DNA from: Streptomyces nodosus
GTDB taxonomy: Bacteria; Actinomycetota; Actinomycetes; Streptomycetales; Streptomycetaceae
DNA: 64,000 nucleotides
Reading direction: 5' to 3'
Assembly: GCF_008704995.1 (NCBI RefSeq)
Contig: NZ_CP023747.1
Location: 558,001 to 622,000, forward strand
Part shown: positions 7,622 through 16,267 of the stretch, one piece after another
How positions within the stretch are numbered: position 1 is the first letter of the stretch
How the letters are laid out: each line of letters opens with the position of its first letter
Notes under the pieces: model-generated
What the model was told of the DNA's origin: nothing
Database searches by the model: none
What the model saw: only the letters and a program-made list of their open reading frames with translations
Program-made: the position numbers and the translations under genes

Positions 7622-9028
7622 ATGTCAGTGGCTACTTCTACGCTTTCGGCCATGGACATGGACGATCTTGTCTGGCAGGCGAGCAACAATCGCGGCATTG
7701 CTCCGAGAAGGGTGGGGCTCCTGCTGGAGCACGGTCACCTGGACCTGGTGATCCGGGCAGCGGCGGAACGCGGCGAGTGGTTCTGCGCGGAGAGCGCGGT
7801 GGAGGAGCTGTGCCGGGCGGGGGAGTTCGGACGGGCGCTGGAGGTGATGGAGCCGTTCGTCATAACCGGGTGGCGGCCCGCCCTGTGGGCGAAGGCCGAC
7901 ATCCTGCTCCGGGCGGGCCGGACGGAGGAGGCCCGGGATCTGGTCCGTCCCGACGAAGCAGGCCGCACCTCGAGGACCGAACACCGCGACTTCGCCGAGC
8001 TGCTCGCCAAGGCAGGGCGCGTCGACGAGGCCATCGACCTGCTCGTCCCGCACATCGGTGAGTCGTGGATCCGGTCGGTCCTGGTGGAGATCACAGAGGG
8101 TCAGGACCGTGACGAGCGGGTGCTGGAGTTGATCGCCCCGCACGCCGAAGCCGCGCGGCGAGCCCGCGACGAGGGCCGGTGGGACTACTCCTGCTCGGAC
8201 GCGCAGGAACTCCAGGCCCGGGTGCTTGAGCGCGCAGGCCGCGCCGACGAGGCGATCCGGATCCTCGGCCAGGACATAGTCGAGAATTCCTACCTCACCC
8301 TGAACACCCTCACCGCCTATGCCGAACTGCTGGCACGTCACCACCGGCTCGACGAGCTACGCGAGCTGGCCACCGGACAGGACGCACACACCGTCCTGCA
8401 CATCTACGCCGGCGCCCTTCGCGACCACGGCCGGGCCCATGAAGCCGAGACTGTGATGCGTGACGCCATCGCCGCTGACGACTGGGTCGGGTACCGGGCC
8501 TGGCTCTCCTCGGCCTTGCTACGGGACGGCCGTCTGGACGACGCGATCGCCGTGGCCGAACCCGGCTTCAGCTGGTACGACTGCTCCAACCTCCTGGCCC
8601 CACTCGTCTACCCGCTCCTCGACCGCCCTGAGGAACTGCTCCGCCTCCTGGAGCACCCCCTTACCGTGCCCCACCATGGTCACGAAGAGTTCCAGCACTG
8701 GTGGCGGGCCTTCGCCCTCGCCGGCCTCGGCCGCACCGACGAGGCGATCGCCTTGGCCGAAGCCCACCCGGACCCCTGGACCGACCCCCGTATCGTCAAG
8801 GCCGGCCTCCTCAGCACCGCCGGCCACCTCTCTGCCGCCGCCGCTGAACTGCGGGACCTCGGCACGATCGAGGCACGGGAGGAACTGTTCGAGGTCCTGG
8901 TCCGGCAAGGCAGGGCGGCCGAGGCTATCGCCGCCCACCCCACAGTGGCTGAGCAGCGGGCCGCCGAATCGAAGCCCGAATCCGCCCTTCTCCGCGAAGA
9001 CGGGTACTCCCTGGAGCCACCTTTCTAG
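7622..9028 (+). CDS. TPR-like repeat protein, function unknown
   Basis: A 468-aa, almost wholly alpha-helical protein with degenerate ~34-residue repeats of the type A-G-R-x-D-E-A-I, for example AGRTEEARDLV, AGRVDEAIDLL, AGRADEAIRIL, GRAHEAETVM, DGRLDDAIAVA, GRTDEAIALA and GRAAEAIA. These are typical TPR/SEL1-like solenoid turns for protein-protein contact. No catalytic domain, signal peptide or membrane segment. Similar proteins occur widely in Streptomyces as 'tetratricopeptide repeat protein'. The ATG at 7622 has no clear SD; ATG 7652 (MDMDDLVW) is an equally good start. No partner is evident from context. Confidence 0.75.
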   Translation: MSVATSTLSAMDMDDLVWQASNNRGIAPRRVGLLLEHGHLDLVIRAAAERGEWFCAESAVEELCRAGEFGRALEVMEPFVITGWRPALWAKADILLRAGRTEEARDLVRPDEAGRTSRTEHRDFAELLAKAGRVDEAIDLLVPHIGESWIRSVLVEITEGQDRDERVLELIAPHAEAARRARDEGRWDYSCSDAQELQARVLERAGRADEAIRILGQDIVENSYLTLNTLTAYAELLARHHRLDELRELATGQDAHTVLHIYAGALRDHGRAHEAETVMRDAIAADDWVGYRAWLSSALLRDGRLDDAIAVAEPGFSWYDCSNLLAPLVYPLLDRPEELLRLLEHPLTVPHHGHEEFQHWWRAFALAGLGRTDEAIALAEAHPDPWTDPRIVKAGLLSTAGHLSAAAAELRDLGTIEAREELFEVLVRQGRAAEAIAAHPTVAEQRAAESKPESALLREDGYSLEPPF

Positions 9029-9293
9029 GGTGGCGCTGTCACGTCCACATCAGGATGCTCCGGGCCGCGCAGGCGATGGTTCGGGCATGGACAAGCCTGT
9101 CGCCGGGCGTCGCGGCGGATCTCCCCCCACTTTCCGAGCGCGGGAAAATATCGCCGGCATCCAAGGGCTGGCCCGCCCATAGGGGAGGCGGGCATCGGGA
9201 GCGCAATTAGCGATATAGGAACGGCGGAATGCATGATGCGTAATACGGCGGCCAGCCGTCATGGATTCAGTCGTAGGGACATAGTTTCAACAA

Positions 9294-9309
9294 GTAAGTC
9301 AAGACTTAC
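9294..9309. promoter_or_regulatory. Palindrome upstream of the HelD-like gene
   Basis: GTAAGTC-AA-GACTTAC: perfect 7-bp arms, 2-bp spacer, 52 bp before the TTG start, in the only low-GC stretch of this intergenic region (9029-9360, no gene seen there). It looks like an operator for a dimeric regulator. It does not match the rifamycin-associated element known upstream of some helD genes. Confidence 0.45.
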
Positions 9310-9360
9310 CTTTATGGAACTTTGACCGTATGGTGTGGCTCGAATCGAAGGAGCCCCCTG

Positions 9361-11442
9361 TTGTCGAAAATGAATGATCCCGCTGTGCGTGCGGTTGAAT
9401 CGGAGCAGGATTATGTGTCCTCCTTGTATGAGTTGCTCACCGAGCGGCTTTCCGAGGCGCGAGTGCATCGAGCGAGTGTGCTGAAGGCCCCGGCGGACAG
9501 CGCCGGTGAGGCATACGAGAGAGAAATCGCCGCCGAGCGTCTGGCCAAGGAAATCGGCCGGCTGGAGGGCGCCGAAAAGGGGCTGGTCTTCGGGCGCATC
9601 GACTGGACGGACGGCACGGCTCTGCGCATCGGGCGGATCGGACTGCATACGGAGGAGGATGACCTGCCTCTGCTCGTGGACTGGCGCGCGAACGCGGCGC
9701 GGCCCTTCTACGAGGCGACACCGGTCCACCCGATGGACCTGCGGCGGCGTCGGCACCTGCGCCTCGAGGAGCGCACGGTCGTCTCGGTGAGCGACGAACT
9801 GCTGGACGGGACCGCCCCGACCGACGAGGACGTCGTGGGGGACGGCCCGTTGACCGAGGCTCTGTCGGCACGGCGTACGGGCAGGATGCACGCGGCCGTC
9901 GCGACGCTGCAGGCCGAGCAGGACGAGATCGTCCGTTCCGCCCACCGCGGGGTGACCGTGGTGCAGGGCGGACCCGGCACGGGCAAGACGGTGGTCGCCC
10001 TGCACCGGGCGGCCTACGTCCTGTACGCGTTCCCGCGCGCCGCGGAGGAGGGTGTCCTGGTGGTGGGCCCGAACGCCCGCTTCCTCGACTACATCTCCCA
10101 GGTCCTTCCCTCGCTCGGCGAGAACGATGTCGTCCTGGCGACCTGCCAGGAACTGGCCGGAGTGTCCACGGACACGGCGGGCCCGCTCGATACGGCGCGT
10201 CTGAAGGGCAGCTCCGACCTCGCCGACGCCTTGGCCGGCCTGCTGCGCGTCCACCAAGCCCCCGCCGGTGACTTCACCGTGCGGGTCGGACAGGAACTGG
10301 TTCACCTCTCCCGCGAGGAAGTCGCCACGGCACGCGACGCCGCCGTGACCGCCGTACCGGGACACAACTCCGCGCGCCAGGTGTTCAAAGAGCTCTTGGT
10401 CGACGCCATCACCGATGCGATGCAACGAGACATGGGCGACCTCCTGGAGCAGATCGACGCCGATTCCGAAAGGATGACGGGCATCAACCTCGACCGGTTC
10501 ACGGGCGCCGACCAGCGCCGTGCCGAAGGTGCGGCCGACTCAGACCCGGTCCATGAGCTGGACCTGGACGCCATCCGAGCCGATCTCCTCGACGACGCCG
10601 GTGTCGACCGAGCGGTCGAGGTGTTGTGGCCGCGGCTGGTACCCGGTGACCTCGTGAAGGCGCTCCTGACGGACGCCGACGCTCTCGCCGAGCGCCTGCC
10701 CCGCCTGACCGCGCAGGAGCGGTCCCTTCTGCTGCGCGGCCCTGACGACCCGTGGACCGATGCCGATGTGCCGTTGCTGGACGAGGCGGCGAACCTGGTC
10801 GACGGCCCTCCCGAGCGGACGTACGGGCACGTCGTCGTCGACGAGGCGCAGGAACTGACCGCCATGCAGTGGCGGATGATCGTACGCCGCTGCCCGGCAA
10901 GGGCGATGACGCTGGTGGGTGACTTCGCCCAGGCAGGCCCGGTCACGACAGCGTGCGACTGGAAGGAAGCACTGAGCCCGCACCTCGGACCGAGGTTCAA
11001 ACTGCACAGCCTGACCGTCAGCTACCGCACCACGCAGGCGATCCTGGAGAGCGTCCGGGACCTGCTCACGCGGATCGCTCCGGACCAGAAACCCACACGG
11101 TCGCTGCGAAGCGGTGAGAGCCCTCGCACCACGACCACACCCCCGGACGGGTTGGTCACCGCCGTCGTCCAGGAACTCCGCGCCCAGAGCACCGCGCACC
11201 CGGGTGAGCTTCTGGGAGTGATCTGCGCGGACACCAGGGTGAGCGAACTGACGGCCCAGGGCGTAGCTCACCACGCACGCGTCGTGCCGGCGTCCGAAGC
11301 GCGCGGTCTGGAATTCGACGGGGTCGTCGTCATGAACCCCGGGGAGATCATCATGGCCCGCCCCGGTGGGGAAAGGGACTTGTACGTAGCCCTGACCCGG
11401 GCCACCAAACGCCTCTGCACCGTCACCGTCCAGCCCGCCTGA
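9361..11442 (+). CDS. helD: HelD-like superfamily 1 helicase (RNA polymerase-associated)
   Basis: UvrD/Rep-like NTPase of the HelD family; characterised members remove RNA polymerase from stalled or drug-bound complexes and can give rifamycin resistance. The 693-aa protein starts with a coiled-coil-like arm (about 8-65), followed by the split motor domain: Walker A GGPGTGKT at 203-210, Walker B VVVDEAQEL from 491, and C-terminal motifs VSYRTTQAIL, ARGLEFDGVVVMNPG and YVALTRATKRL. The TTG start at 9361 has GAAGGAG 7 nt upstream; the in-frame ATG at 9370 is too far from it and the longer upstream frame lacks an SD. A palindrome lies in the promoter region. Monocistronic. Confidence 0.88.
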   Translation: MSKMNDPAVRAVESEQDYVSSLYELLTERLSEARVHRASVLKAPADSAGEAYEREIAAERLAKEIGRLEGAEKGLVFGRIDWTDGTALRIGRIGLHTEEDDLPLLVDWRANAARPFYEATPVHPMDLRRRRHLRLEERTVVSVSDELLDGTAPTDEDVVGDGPLTEALSARRTGRMHAAVATLQAEQDEIVRSAHRGVTVVQGGPGTGKTVVALHRAAYVLYAFPRAAEEGVLVVGPNARFLDYISQVLPSLGENDVVLATCQELAGVSTDTAGPLDTARLKGSSDLADALAGLLRVHQAPAGDFTVRVGQELVHLSREEVATARDAAVTAVPGHNSARQVFKELLVDAITDAMQRDMGDLLEQIDADSERMTGINLDRFTGADQRRAEGAADSDPVHELDLDAIRADLLDDAGVDRAVEVLWPRLVPGDLVKALLTDADALAERLPRLTAQERSLLLRGPDDPWTDADVPLLDEAANLVDGPPERTYGHVVVDEAQELTAMQWRMIVRRCPARAMTLVGDFAQAGPVTTACDWKEALSPHLGPRFKLHSLTVSYRTTQAILESVRDLLTRIAPDQKPTRSLRSGESPRTTTTPPDGLVTAVVQELRAQSTAHPGELLGVICADTRVSELTAQGVAHHARVVPASEARGLEFDGVVVMNPGEIIMARPGGERDLYVALTRATKRLCTVTVQPA

Positions 11443-11598
11443 CGGTTCGGCGCCCGCGCCCGCGCCCGCTGCGTGACCCGGCGACCGTCCACCCGGACGA
11501 GGATGATGAGGGCGGCCGCGAGGCATGAGCCGAGATGGCCTGGGTGCCTGGGTCTCCAGCCCTGGGCACGCTGCATGGGTGCGGGCCCGGGGCCGGGG

Positions 11599-12171
11599 TC
11601 AGCGTTCGAAGGTGCCGGTCAGTCGGCCGCGGGCGAGGACGGGTGCGGTGATGGCGGGCAGGAGGGCGCGGGGCCGTACCCGGTTCGGTTGCGCTGTGCC
11701 GGGGGTGCTTTCCACGCGGGTGGCGAGGGCGAACAGCTGGAAGATGTAGCGGTGCGGCCCGTGGCCTTTGATGGGTCCGGGGCCGTGGTATCCGCGACCG
11801 ATGCTGGAGCGCAACACCTGAACTCCGGCGGCCGGCTGCCGTGCGTCGAGGGCACCGGGCACCAGCTCTCGGGCTGCCGGGTCGATCAGGGCGACGCAGT
11901 GAACGGCGGGCTTGGCTATGGGGACGTCGATGTCCTCCATGACCAGGAGGAGTTGGGCGGTGCCGGCCGGCGGCGGGGTCCAGGCCAGGTGGGGGGACAG
12001 GTTGTCGCCGCCGATGTTCTTGAGGCAGTGCTCCAGCGGAAGGGGGTCCCCGTCGCCGAAGTGCCTGCTGGTGAGGGTCAGCGACTCGGCACTTTGCAGA
12101 TGGGGCAGATTCCACGCCGTGTGGGTATCGCCTGCTCTGCGGTTCTTCAGGATGCGGCCCAGCAGGGTCAT
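11599..12171 (-). CDS. YbhB/YbcL family PEBP protein
   Basis: A 190-aa phosphatidylethanolamine-binding-protein fold, 'Raf kinase inhibitor-like'. Diagnostic segments are GGDNLSPHLAWTPPPAGT (ligand-pocket loop), LLLVMEDIDVP, VHCVALIDP and the GPHRYIFQLFAL motif near the C-terminus. Bacterial members bind small anionic ligands; role unknown. Its ATG overlaps the stop of the isochorismatase-like gene by 4 bp (ATGA type), so the two are translationally coupled and probably governed by the MarR gene just upstream. Confidence 0.9.
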   Translation of the reverse strand: MTLLGRILKNRRAGDTHTAWNLPHLQSAESLTLTSRHFGDGDPLPLEHCLKNIGGDNLSPHLAWTPPPAGTAQLLLVMEDIDVPIAKPAVHCVALIDPAARELVPGALDARQPAAGVQVLRSSIGRGYHGPGPIKGHGPHRYIFQLFALATRVESTPGTAQPNRVRPRALLPAITAPVLARGRLTGTFER

Positions 12172-12734
12172 CGTGTTGCCTCGATCATGTCGATGATGTC
12201 AGTGACGGTGGCGGTCTCGCCGAGTTTCGGGAAGACGCGTTCGGTGCTGTGGCGGTGGGCATCGGCATCAGGGTCGCTCATGGCGTCGGTGGCCAGGACG
12301 ACGTGGTAGCCGTAGTCGGAGGCCGAGCGTGCGGTCGACTCCACGCCTGAGCTGGTCGCGATTCCGGCGAGCACGATCTGGGTGACGCCCGAGTCCCGCA
12401 GGAGGGTGTCGAGCCCGGTGTCGTGGAATGCGCTGCGCCGTCGTTTGGTGATCAGGTGGTCGGTCGGCCGGACGTCGAGTTCATCGATGAGGTCGGCCCA
12501 GCCGGAGGGCAGCGCGGCGATGCTCCCGAAGCGCTGGGTCTCGGTGCGTCCCGGCGCGCGGCCGGTGACGTTGACCAGGACCACGGGCAGGCCGTGCCGA
12601 CGGAACTCGGTCGTCAGGTGCGTCGCCTGCTTGACGGCGGCAGCCGTCTGGCTGTCGGTGTGGGCCGCGACAATGCCCTTCTGCAGGTCGATCACGACGA
12701 GCGCGGGCGTGGGATCGATGGTTGTCAGCGCCAT
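12168..12734 (-). CDS. Isochorismatase-family hydrolase lacking the catalytic Cys
   Basis: A 188-aa cysteine-hydrolase-fold protein (isochorismatase/nicotinamidase superfamily). The Asp motif (PALVVIDLQKGIV) and the Lys (HLITKRRRSAF) are present, but the segment that normally carries the nucleophilic Cys reads GIATSSGVESTAR, with Gly at the Cys position. Isochorismatases such as EntB and PhzD also work without this Cys, so it may be active on a vinyl-ether-type substrate rather than on amides. Good SD (AGGAGA, 8 nt before the ATG). Coupled by a 4-bp overlap to the PEBP gene; the MarR gene is 98 bp upstream on the same strand. Confidence 0.88.
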   Translation of the reverse strand: MALTTIDPTPALVVIDLQKGIVAAHTDSQTAAAVKQATHLTTEFRRHGLPVVLVNVTGRAPGRTETQRFGSIAALPSGWADLIDELDVRPTDHLITKRRRSAFHDTGLDTLLRDSGVTQIVLAGIATSSGVESTARSASDYGYHVVLATDAMSDPDADAHRHSTERVFPKLGETATVTDIIDMIEATR

Positions 12735-12832
12735 GGGTGTTTCTCCTGTGGATATCTGCTGGTCGCCGGGCGGCGCGGGGCGGGCGTCTCGGGAGGAGCC
12801 GTCATCGGGGTGCTTCCCTGTTTCCGCCGGGG

Positions 12833-13276
12833 TCAGATGTTCCGGGCCAGCCGCTCCAGCAGCGGCGCGGCCGATGCGAGTTGTTCCAGCTCAGCGGGGG
12901 TGAATGCGCCGCCGGTCAGGGACCGGGCGATGAGTTCGGCCCGCGCGTTGCGCTTGTCCTTCAGCGCCTGCAGACCGGCGTCGGTCACGGACAGCACCAT
13001 GCGTCTGCCGTCGTTCGGATCCGGGTGGCGTTCGACCAGACCACGGGCCCGCAGCGCACCGAGTGTCGCCCCCATGGCCTGCGCTGTGATCTGCGCCTGG
13101 CGGGCCAACGCCGAGGAGGTGGTGGGGCCTGAGCGATCCAGGTGCGACAGCGCGGTCCGCTCGGGCATGGTGAGTCCGCCCTCGACGGGTACTTGGCGCA
13201 CCCGTCGTACCAGCGCGCTGATACCGGCCAGCAGGGCCGAGGCGACTTCGTCGGGGTCCAGGTCATCGTCGTTCAC
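12833..13276 (-). CDS. MarR family transcriptional regulator
   Basis: A 147-aa winged-helix regulator. The recognition region is SALARQAQITAQAMGATLGALRARGLVER, followed by the wing DPNDGRRMVLSVTDAG typical of MarR proteins. Such proteins repress neighbouring genes until a small ligand is bound. The GTG start at 13276 directly abuts a perfect 12-bp inverted repeat that also covers the predicted -10 box, so autoregulation is likely. It sits between an MFS exporter gene (upstream) and the isochorismatase-like/PEBP pair (downstream), all on the same strand, which it probably controls. Confidence 0.9.
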   Translation of the reverse strand: MNDDDLDPDEVASALLAGISALVRRVRQVPVEGGLTMPERTALSHLDRSGPTTSSALARQAQITAQAMGATLGALRARGLVERHPDPNDGRRMVLSVTDAGLQALKDKRNARAELIARSLTGGAFTPAELEQLASAAPLLERLARNI

Positions 13277-13332
13277 ATACTAAGGCTACCTTATCAACTA
13301 GCCTTAGTATCCGGCTCTCCGCTCTTCGGCAA
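13277..13332 (-). promoter_or_regulatory. marR promoter with overlapping operator palindrome
   Basis: On the coding (minus) strand: -35 TTGCCG (13332-13327), 17-bp spacer, -10 TACTAA (13309-13304). A perfect inverted repeat ATACTAAGGCTA / TAGCCTTAGTAT, arms 13277-13288 and 13299-13310, overlaps the -10 box and ends at the GTG start codon. A MarR dimer bound here would block its own promoter. Confidence 0.65.
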
Positions 13333-13342
13333 GATCAATCCC

Positions 13343-14617
13343 TTAGCGCGAACCGCTGTTCGGTTGTTCCGCGGGGCCGTTGCAGGGCGTCGGTTCCGGC
13401 TCGTGCTGTGGCGTGTGGGTGCGTCGGGGAAGCAGGAACGGTGTGGTCAGGATGAGCAGTCCCGCGGCCGTGAGGGCGGTGCGGGGGCTGGTGACGTCGG
13501 CGAGCAGCCCGGCGAGCGCGGTGAGGACGGCGATGGACGCCTGCTGGCCGATCGACCAGGCCGTCAGGGTGCGGGCGACAAGATGCTTGGGGGTGTGTTC
13601 GAGCCGGTAGGTGGCGAGCACCGGTGTGTACAGGCTCATGTTGATGATGATCGCCAGTTCGACGGCCATCACGGTGACGAGGCCGACGACGCCGGGACGG
13701 ACGAAGGCCAGGCCTATCAGCCAGACGGCCCGCAGGGTGCCGACGGTCCGGAAGACCGTGTGCCGGCCGTAGCGGGCCACGACACGGCGGGCCAGCCGGG
13801 AGCCGATGAGCCCGCCGAGACAGGGGGCGGCGAAGGCGAGGCCGTACTGCCAGGGCGCGAAACCGAGTTGGCGCAGCAGGAGCACGGCCAGCAGCGGCTC
13901 GGTGGCCATGATCAGACCGGAGACGAGCATGTTGTTGAGGTAGAGCGCCCGCAGACCGGGATCCCCCATGATGTGCCGCCAGCCGTCGAGCAGTGCGCCC
14001 GCCCGGACCGGGCTCTTGCCGGTTGGCTGCGGTGCTTCTTCTCGGCCGCGGATCGCGGTGATGCCCAGTGCGGAGAGCAGATAGCTGAGCGCGTCGGCCA
14101 GCACGGTGGTGACCGGTCCGAACAGGCCGATCGCCGCTCCGCCCAACGGTGGCCCGACCGCGATGGAGCTCCAGTTGGTGGACTCGAACCGCGCATTGGC
14201 CACGAGCAGGTCGTCCGGCGGAACGAGGGCCTTGAGGTAGGCACCGCTCGCCGCGTTGAAGGCGATCTTGGCCGCGGCGACCACGGCCGAGACCACCAGC
14301 AGCTGGACGAAGCTGAGCCGGCCGAAGGCGTAGGCGACCGGGATCGTCGCCATGACCGCGAACCGGGTGAGGTCCATCGTGATCATGACCGGGCGTTTGC
14401 GCCGGAACTCCACCCATGGCGCGAGCGGCACCGCGATCAGCGCGCCCACCGCGGGCCCCATCGCGGACAGCGCGGACACCTCGGCGGGGCCGGCGTGCAA
14501 CGCCAGTACGGCGATCAGCGGCAAGGCCCCGAACCCCAGCCCGGACCCATAGGCGCTCACGGCATATGCCGCCCACAGCCAGCCGAACTGCCGGCCCAAC
14601 GGTCTCCGGCCCGTCAT
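13343..14617 (-). CDS. MFS transporter
   Basis: A 424-aa polytopic membrane protein of the major facilitator superfamily (MFS_1/MFS_3-like drug exporter type). About 12 hydrophobic helices can be counted, with a basic loop EFRRKRPVMITMD between helices 2 and 3 standing in for the MFS signature loop. The loop between helices 6 and 7 is charged (IRGREEAPQPTGKSP). It ends in a hydrophilic tail. Proton-driven export of a small molecule is the family expectation. It lies 66 bp before the MarR gene on the same strand and diverges from a LysR-type regulator, so either could control it. Confidence 0.88.
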   Translation of the reverse strand: MTGRRPLGRQFGWLWAAYAVSAYGSGLGFGALPLIAVLALHAGPAEVSALSAMGPAVGALIAVPLAPWVEFRRKRPVMITMDLTRFAVMATIPVAYAFGRLSFVQLLVVSAVVAAAKIAFNAASGAYLKALVPPDDLLVANARFESTNWSSIAVGPPLGGAAIGLFGPVTTVLADALSYLLSALGITAIRGREEAPQPTGKSPVRAGALLDGWRHIMGDPGLRALYLNNMLVSGLIMATEPLLAVLLLRQLGFAPWQYGLAFAAPCLGGLIGSRLARRVVARYGRHTVFRTVGTLRAVWLIGLAFVRPGVVGLVTVMAVELAIIINMSLYTPVLATYRLEHTPKHLVARTLTAWSIGQQASIAVLTALAGLLADVTSPRTALTAAGLLILTTPFLLPRRTHTPQHEPEPTPCNGPAEQPNSGSR

Positions 14618-14721
14618 GCGCGGCGCCCCCTTGATCTCTCACCCGAACAAACCCACGTTGACCAGCGAGAGCTAAGCGAGCGGCACAACAGCAGGTCAAA
14701 CAACTGTCCTGCCGACGACGC

Positions 14722-14736
14722 ACAACCATCCGTTGT
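14722..14736. promoter_or_regulatory. Possible LysR-type binding site
   Basis: ACAAC-N5-GTTGT inverted repeat in the 137-bp gap between divergent MFS and LysR genes, 19 bp before the LysR GTG. Position and dyad fit LysR-type autoregulation but the motif is short. Confidence 0.35.
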
Positions 14737-14754
14737 TCTCTAAGGTGGATCGAC

Positions 14755-15696
14755 GTGGACCTCGAAGCCGTACGTACCTTTGTCGCGGTCGCGGACGCGG
14801 GCCAGTTCCAGGAAGCGGCCGCCGACCTGTCGATCACCCAGCAGGCCGTCTCCAAGCGCATCGCCGCGCTGGAGAAAGACCTGGATGTGCGCCTTTTCAC
14901 CCGCACCGCCCGCGGCGCCCGGCTCACCATCGACGGCCAGGCGTTCCTGCCCCACGCCCGTGAACTTCTCCGGGTGGCGGCGCGGGCCGATGCGTCGGTC
15001 CGTCCCGGCCGACGTGCGCTGCGCGTCGACGTCGTCAACCGGCGGATCGTGACGGCGGGGCTGCTCCAGGACTTCTACCGCATGCACCCCGGGATCGAAC
15101 TGGATGTGGTGACCCTGGACGCCGATGTCGACGGCGCCGTCGCCGCCGTCGAAGCCGGGACGATCGACGCCACGTTCCACGCGGTTCCCCCGCAGCAGCA
15201 CCTGCCGGACGCGATCAGCACCGCGCGAGTGATCGACGAGCCGCACGAGGCGCTCGTCGGACCGCGCCATCCGCTCGCCAACGCCCGTGCCATCACTCCG
15301 GGGCAACTCGCCGGGCACCGCGTCTGGATGCCCGGCCTGGACGCCCGCGGCGAGGTGGCCGTCTACTACGACGAGCTCGCCACCGCCTTCGGCATCACCA
15401 TCGACGTGGTGGGACCCGTCTTCGGGAACGAGGCGTTGCTGGCCGAGATCGCCGACTCCTCGGATCTGGCGACCCTGGTCGGTGAAGGCTCCCGGTATCT
15501 GTGGCCGGACAGCTACGACCTGCGGCGCATACCGATCCGTGACCCGGCACCGGTCTACCCGATGTCTCTGATCTGGCGCGACGACAACCCCCATCCCGCG
15601 CTCGCGGCCCTTCGCGACTTCCTCGGCTCCGGGCGAAGGGACTCCCCCGACACCGACGTCTGGACACCGACATGGGAACGGGCGGCCCCGAGGTGA
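14755..15696 (+). CDS. LysR family transcriptional regulator
   Basis: A 313-aa LTTR. The N-terminal winged HTH (2-60) has the typical course DLEAVRTFVAVADAGQFQEA then ITQQAVSKRIAALEKDL and LFTRTARGARLT. The C-terminal ~225 residues form the periplasmic-binding-protein-like effector domain. GTG start with AAGGTGG spaced 6 nt upstream. Divergent from the MFS transporter gene, the classic LTTR arrangement, so the transporter is the most likely target; ligand unknown. Confidence 0.92.
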   Translation: MDLEAVRTFVAVADAGQFQEAAADLSITQQAVSKRIAALEKDLDVRLFTRTARGARLTIDGQAFLPHARELLRVAARADASVRPGRRALRVDVVNRRIVTAGLLQDFYRMHPGIELDVVTLDADVDGAVAAVEAGTIDATFHAVPPQQHLPDAISTARVIDEPHEALVGPRHPLANARAITPGQLAGHRVWMPGLDARGEVAVYYDELATAFGITIDVVGPVFGNEALLAEIADSSDLATLVGEGSRYLWPDSYDLRRIPIRDPAPVYPMSLIWRDDNPHPALAALRDFLGSGRRDSPDTDVWTPTWERAAPR

Positions 15697-15739
15697 CAAG
15701 CGGGACGCACACCGCGGGCCCGTGTGGTGGAGGGGGCCG

Positions 15740-16117
15740 TCAGAGCGGGGCGAGGCGGGCCTTGAGCAGGCAGAACTCATTGCCCTCGGGGTCGGCGAGG
15801 ACGTGCCAGGACTCCTCCCCGGTCTGATCGATGTCGACGGGTTCGGCCCCGGCCGCCAGGAGGCGTTCGAGCTCGGCGTCCTGATCGCGGTCGGTGGCGT
15901 TGACGTCGATGTGCAGCCGGAGTTTTCCGCTCTTCGGCTCGTCGGTGCGGCTGAGGATGATCGTCGGCTGCGGGCCGCCGAACCCTTCGCGGGGCCCGAT
16001 CTCGATGGCGTCCTCCTCCCGATCGAGCACGACGAAGTCCAGGACCTCGCACCAGAACCGCGCCAGTGCCTCGGGGTCGTGGCAGTCGAGCACAAGCTCA
16101 CTGATACGGCATGCCAT
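15740..16117 (-). CDS. VOC superfamily (glyoxalase-like) protein
   Basis: A 125-aa protein with two beta-alpha-beta-beta-beta units of the vicinal-oxygen-chelate fold: ISELVLDCHDPEALARFW at the start and LHIDVNATD then WHVLADPEGNEFCLL near the end, as in 'VOC family protein' members of glyoxalase-like domain 6. ATG 16117 is preferred because AGAGCAGG lies 8 nt upstream; a GTG three codons earlier is possible. Convergent with the LysR gene. Could be a small-molecule-binding or resistance protein; substrate unknown. Confidence 0.85.
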   Translation of the reverse strand: MACRISELVLDCHDPEALARFWCEVLDFVVLDREEDAIEIGPREGFGGPQPTIILSRTDEPKSGKLRLHIDVNATDRDQDAELERLLAAGAEPVDIDQTGEESWHVLADPEGNEFCLLKARLAPL

Positions 16118-16267
16118 GGGCGACACCTGCTCTCCGCGTGGACACTCCGCGACGGTACCGGGCGGGTCGGGCAGCTGCGAGGGATTTCGGGCTCTCGCAC
16201 CTGCCTGGGCCCGCCGGGCCGGGGCGCGGCCGCCCCGGGCCGCCGAGCGGGGACGGTCCGTGGGCCG

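Noticed and set aside
9029..9360. Rifamycin-associated element upstream of helD
   Set aside because: The palindrome present differs in sequence from the described element; only an unassigned dyad is claimed.
13335..15038. 567-codon minus-strand frame over the MFS gene
   Set aside because: Out-of-frame shadow of the MFS and LysR genes; Arg/Pro/Ala-rich without hydrophobic helices.
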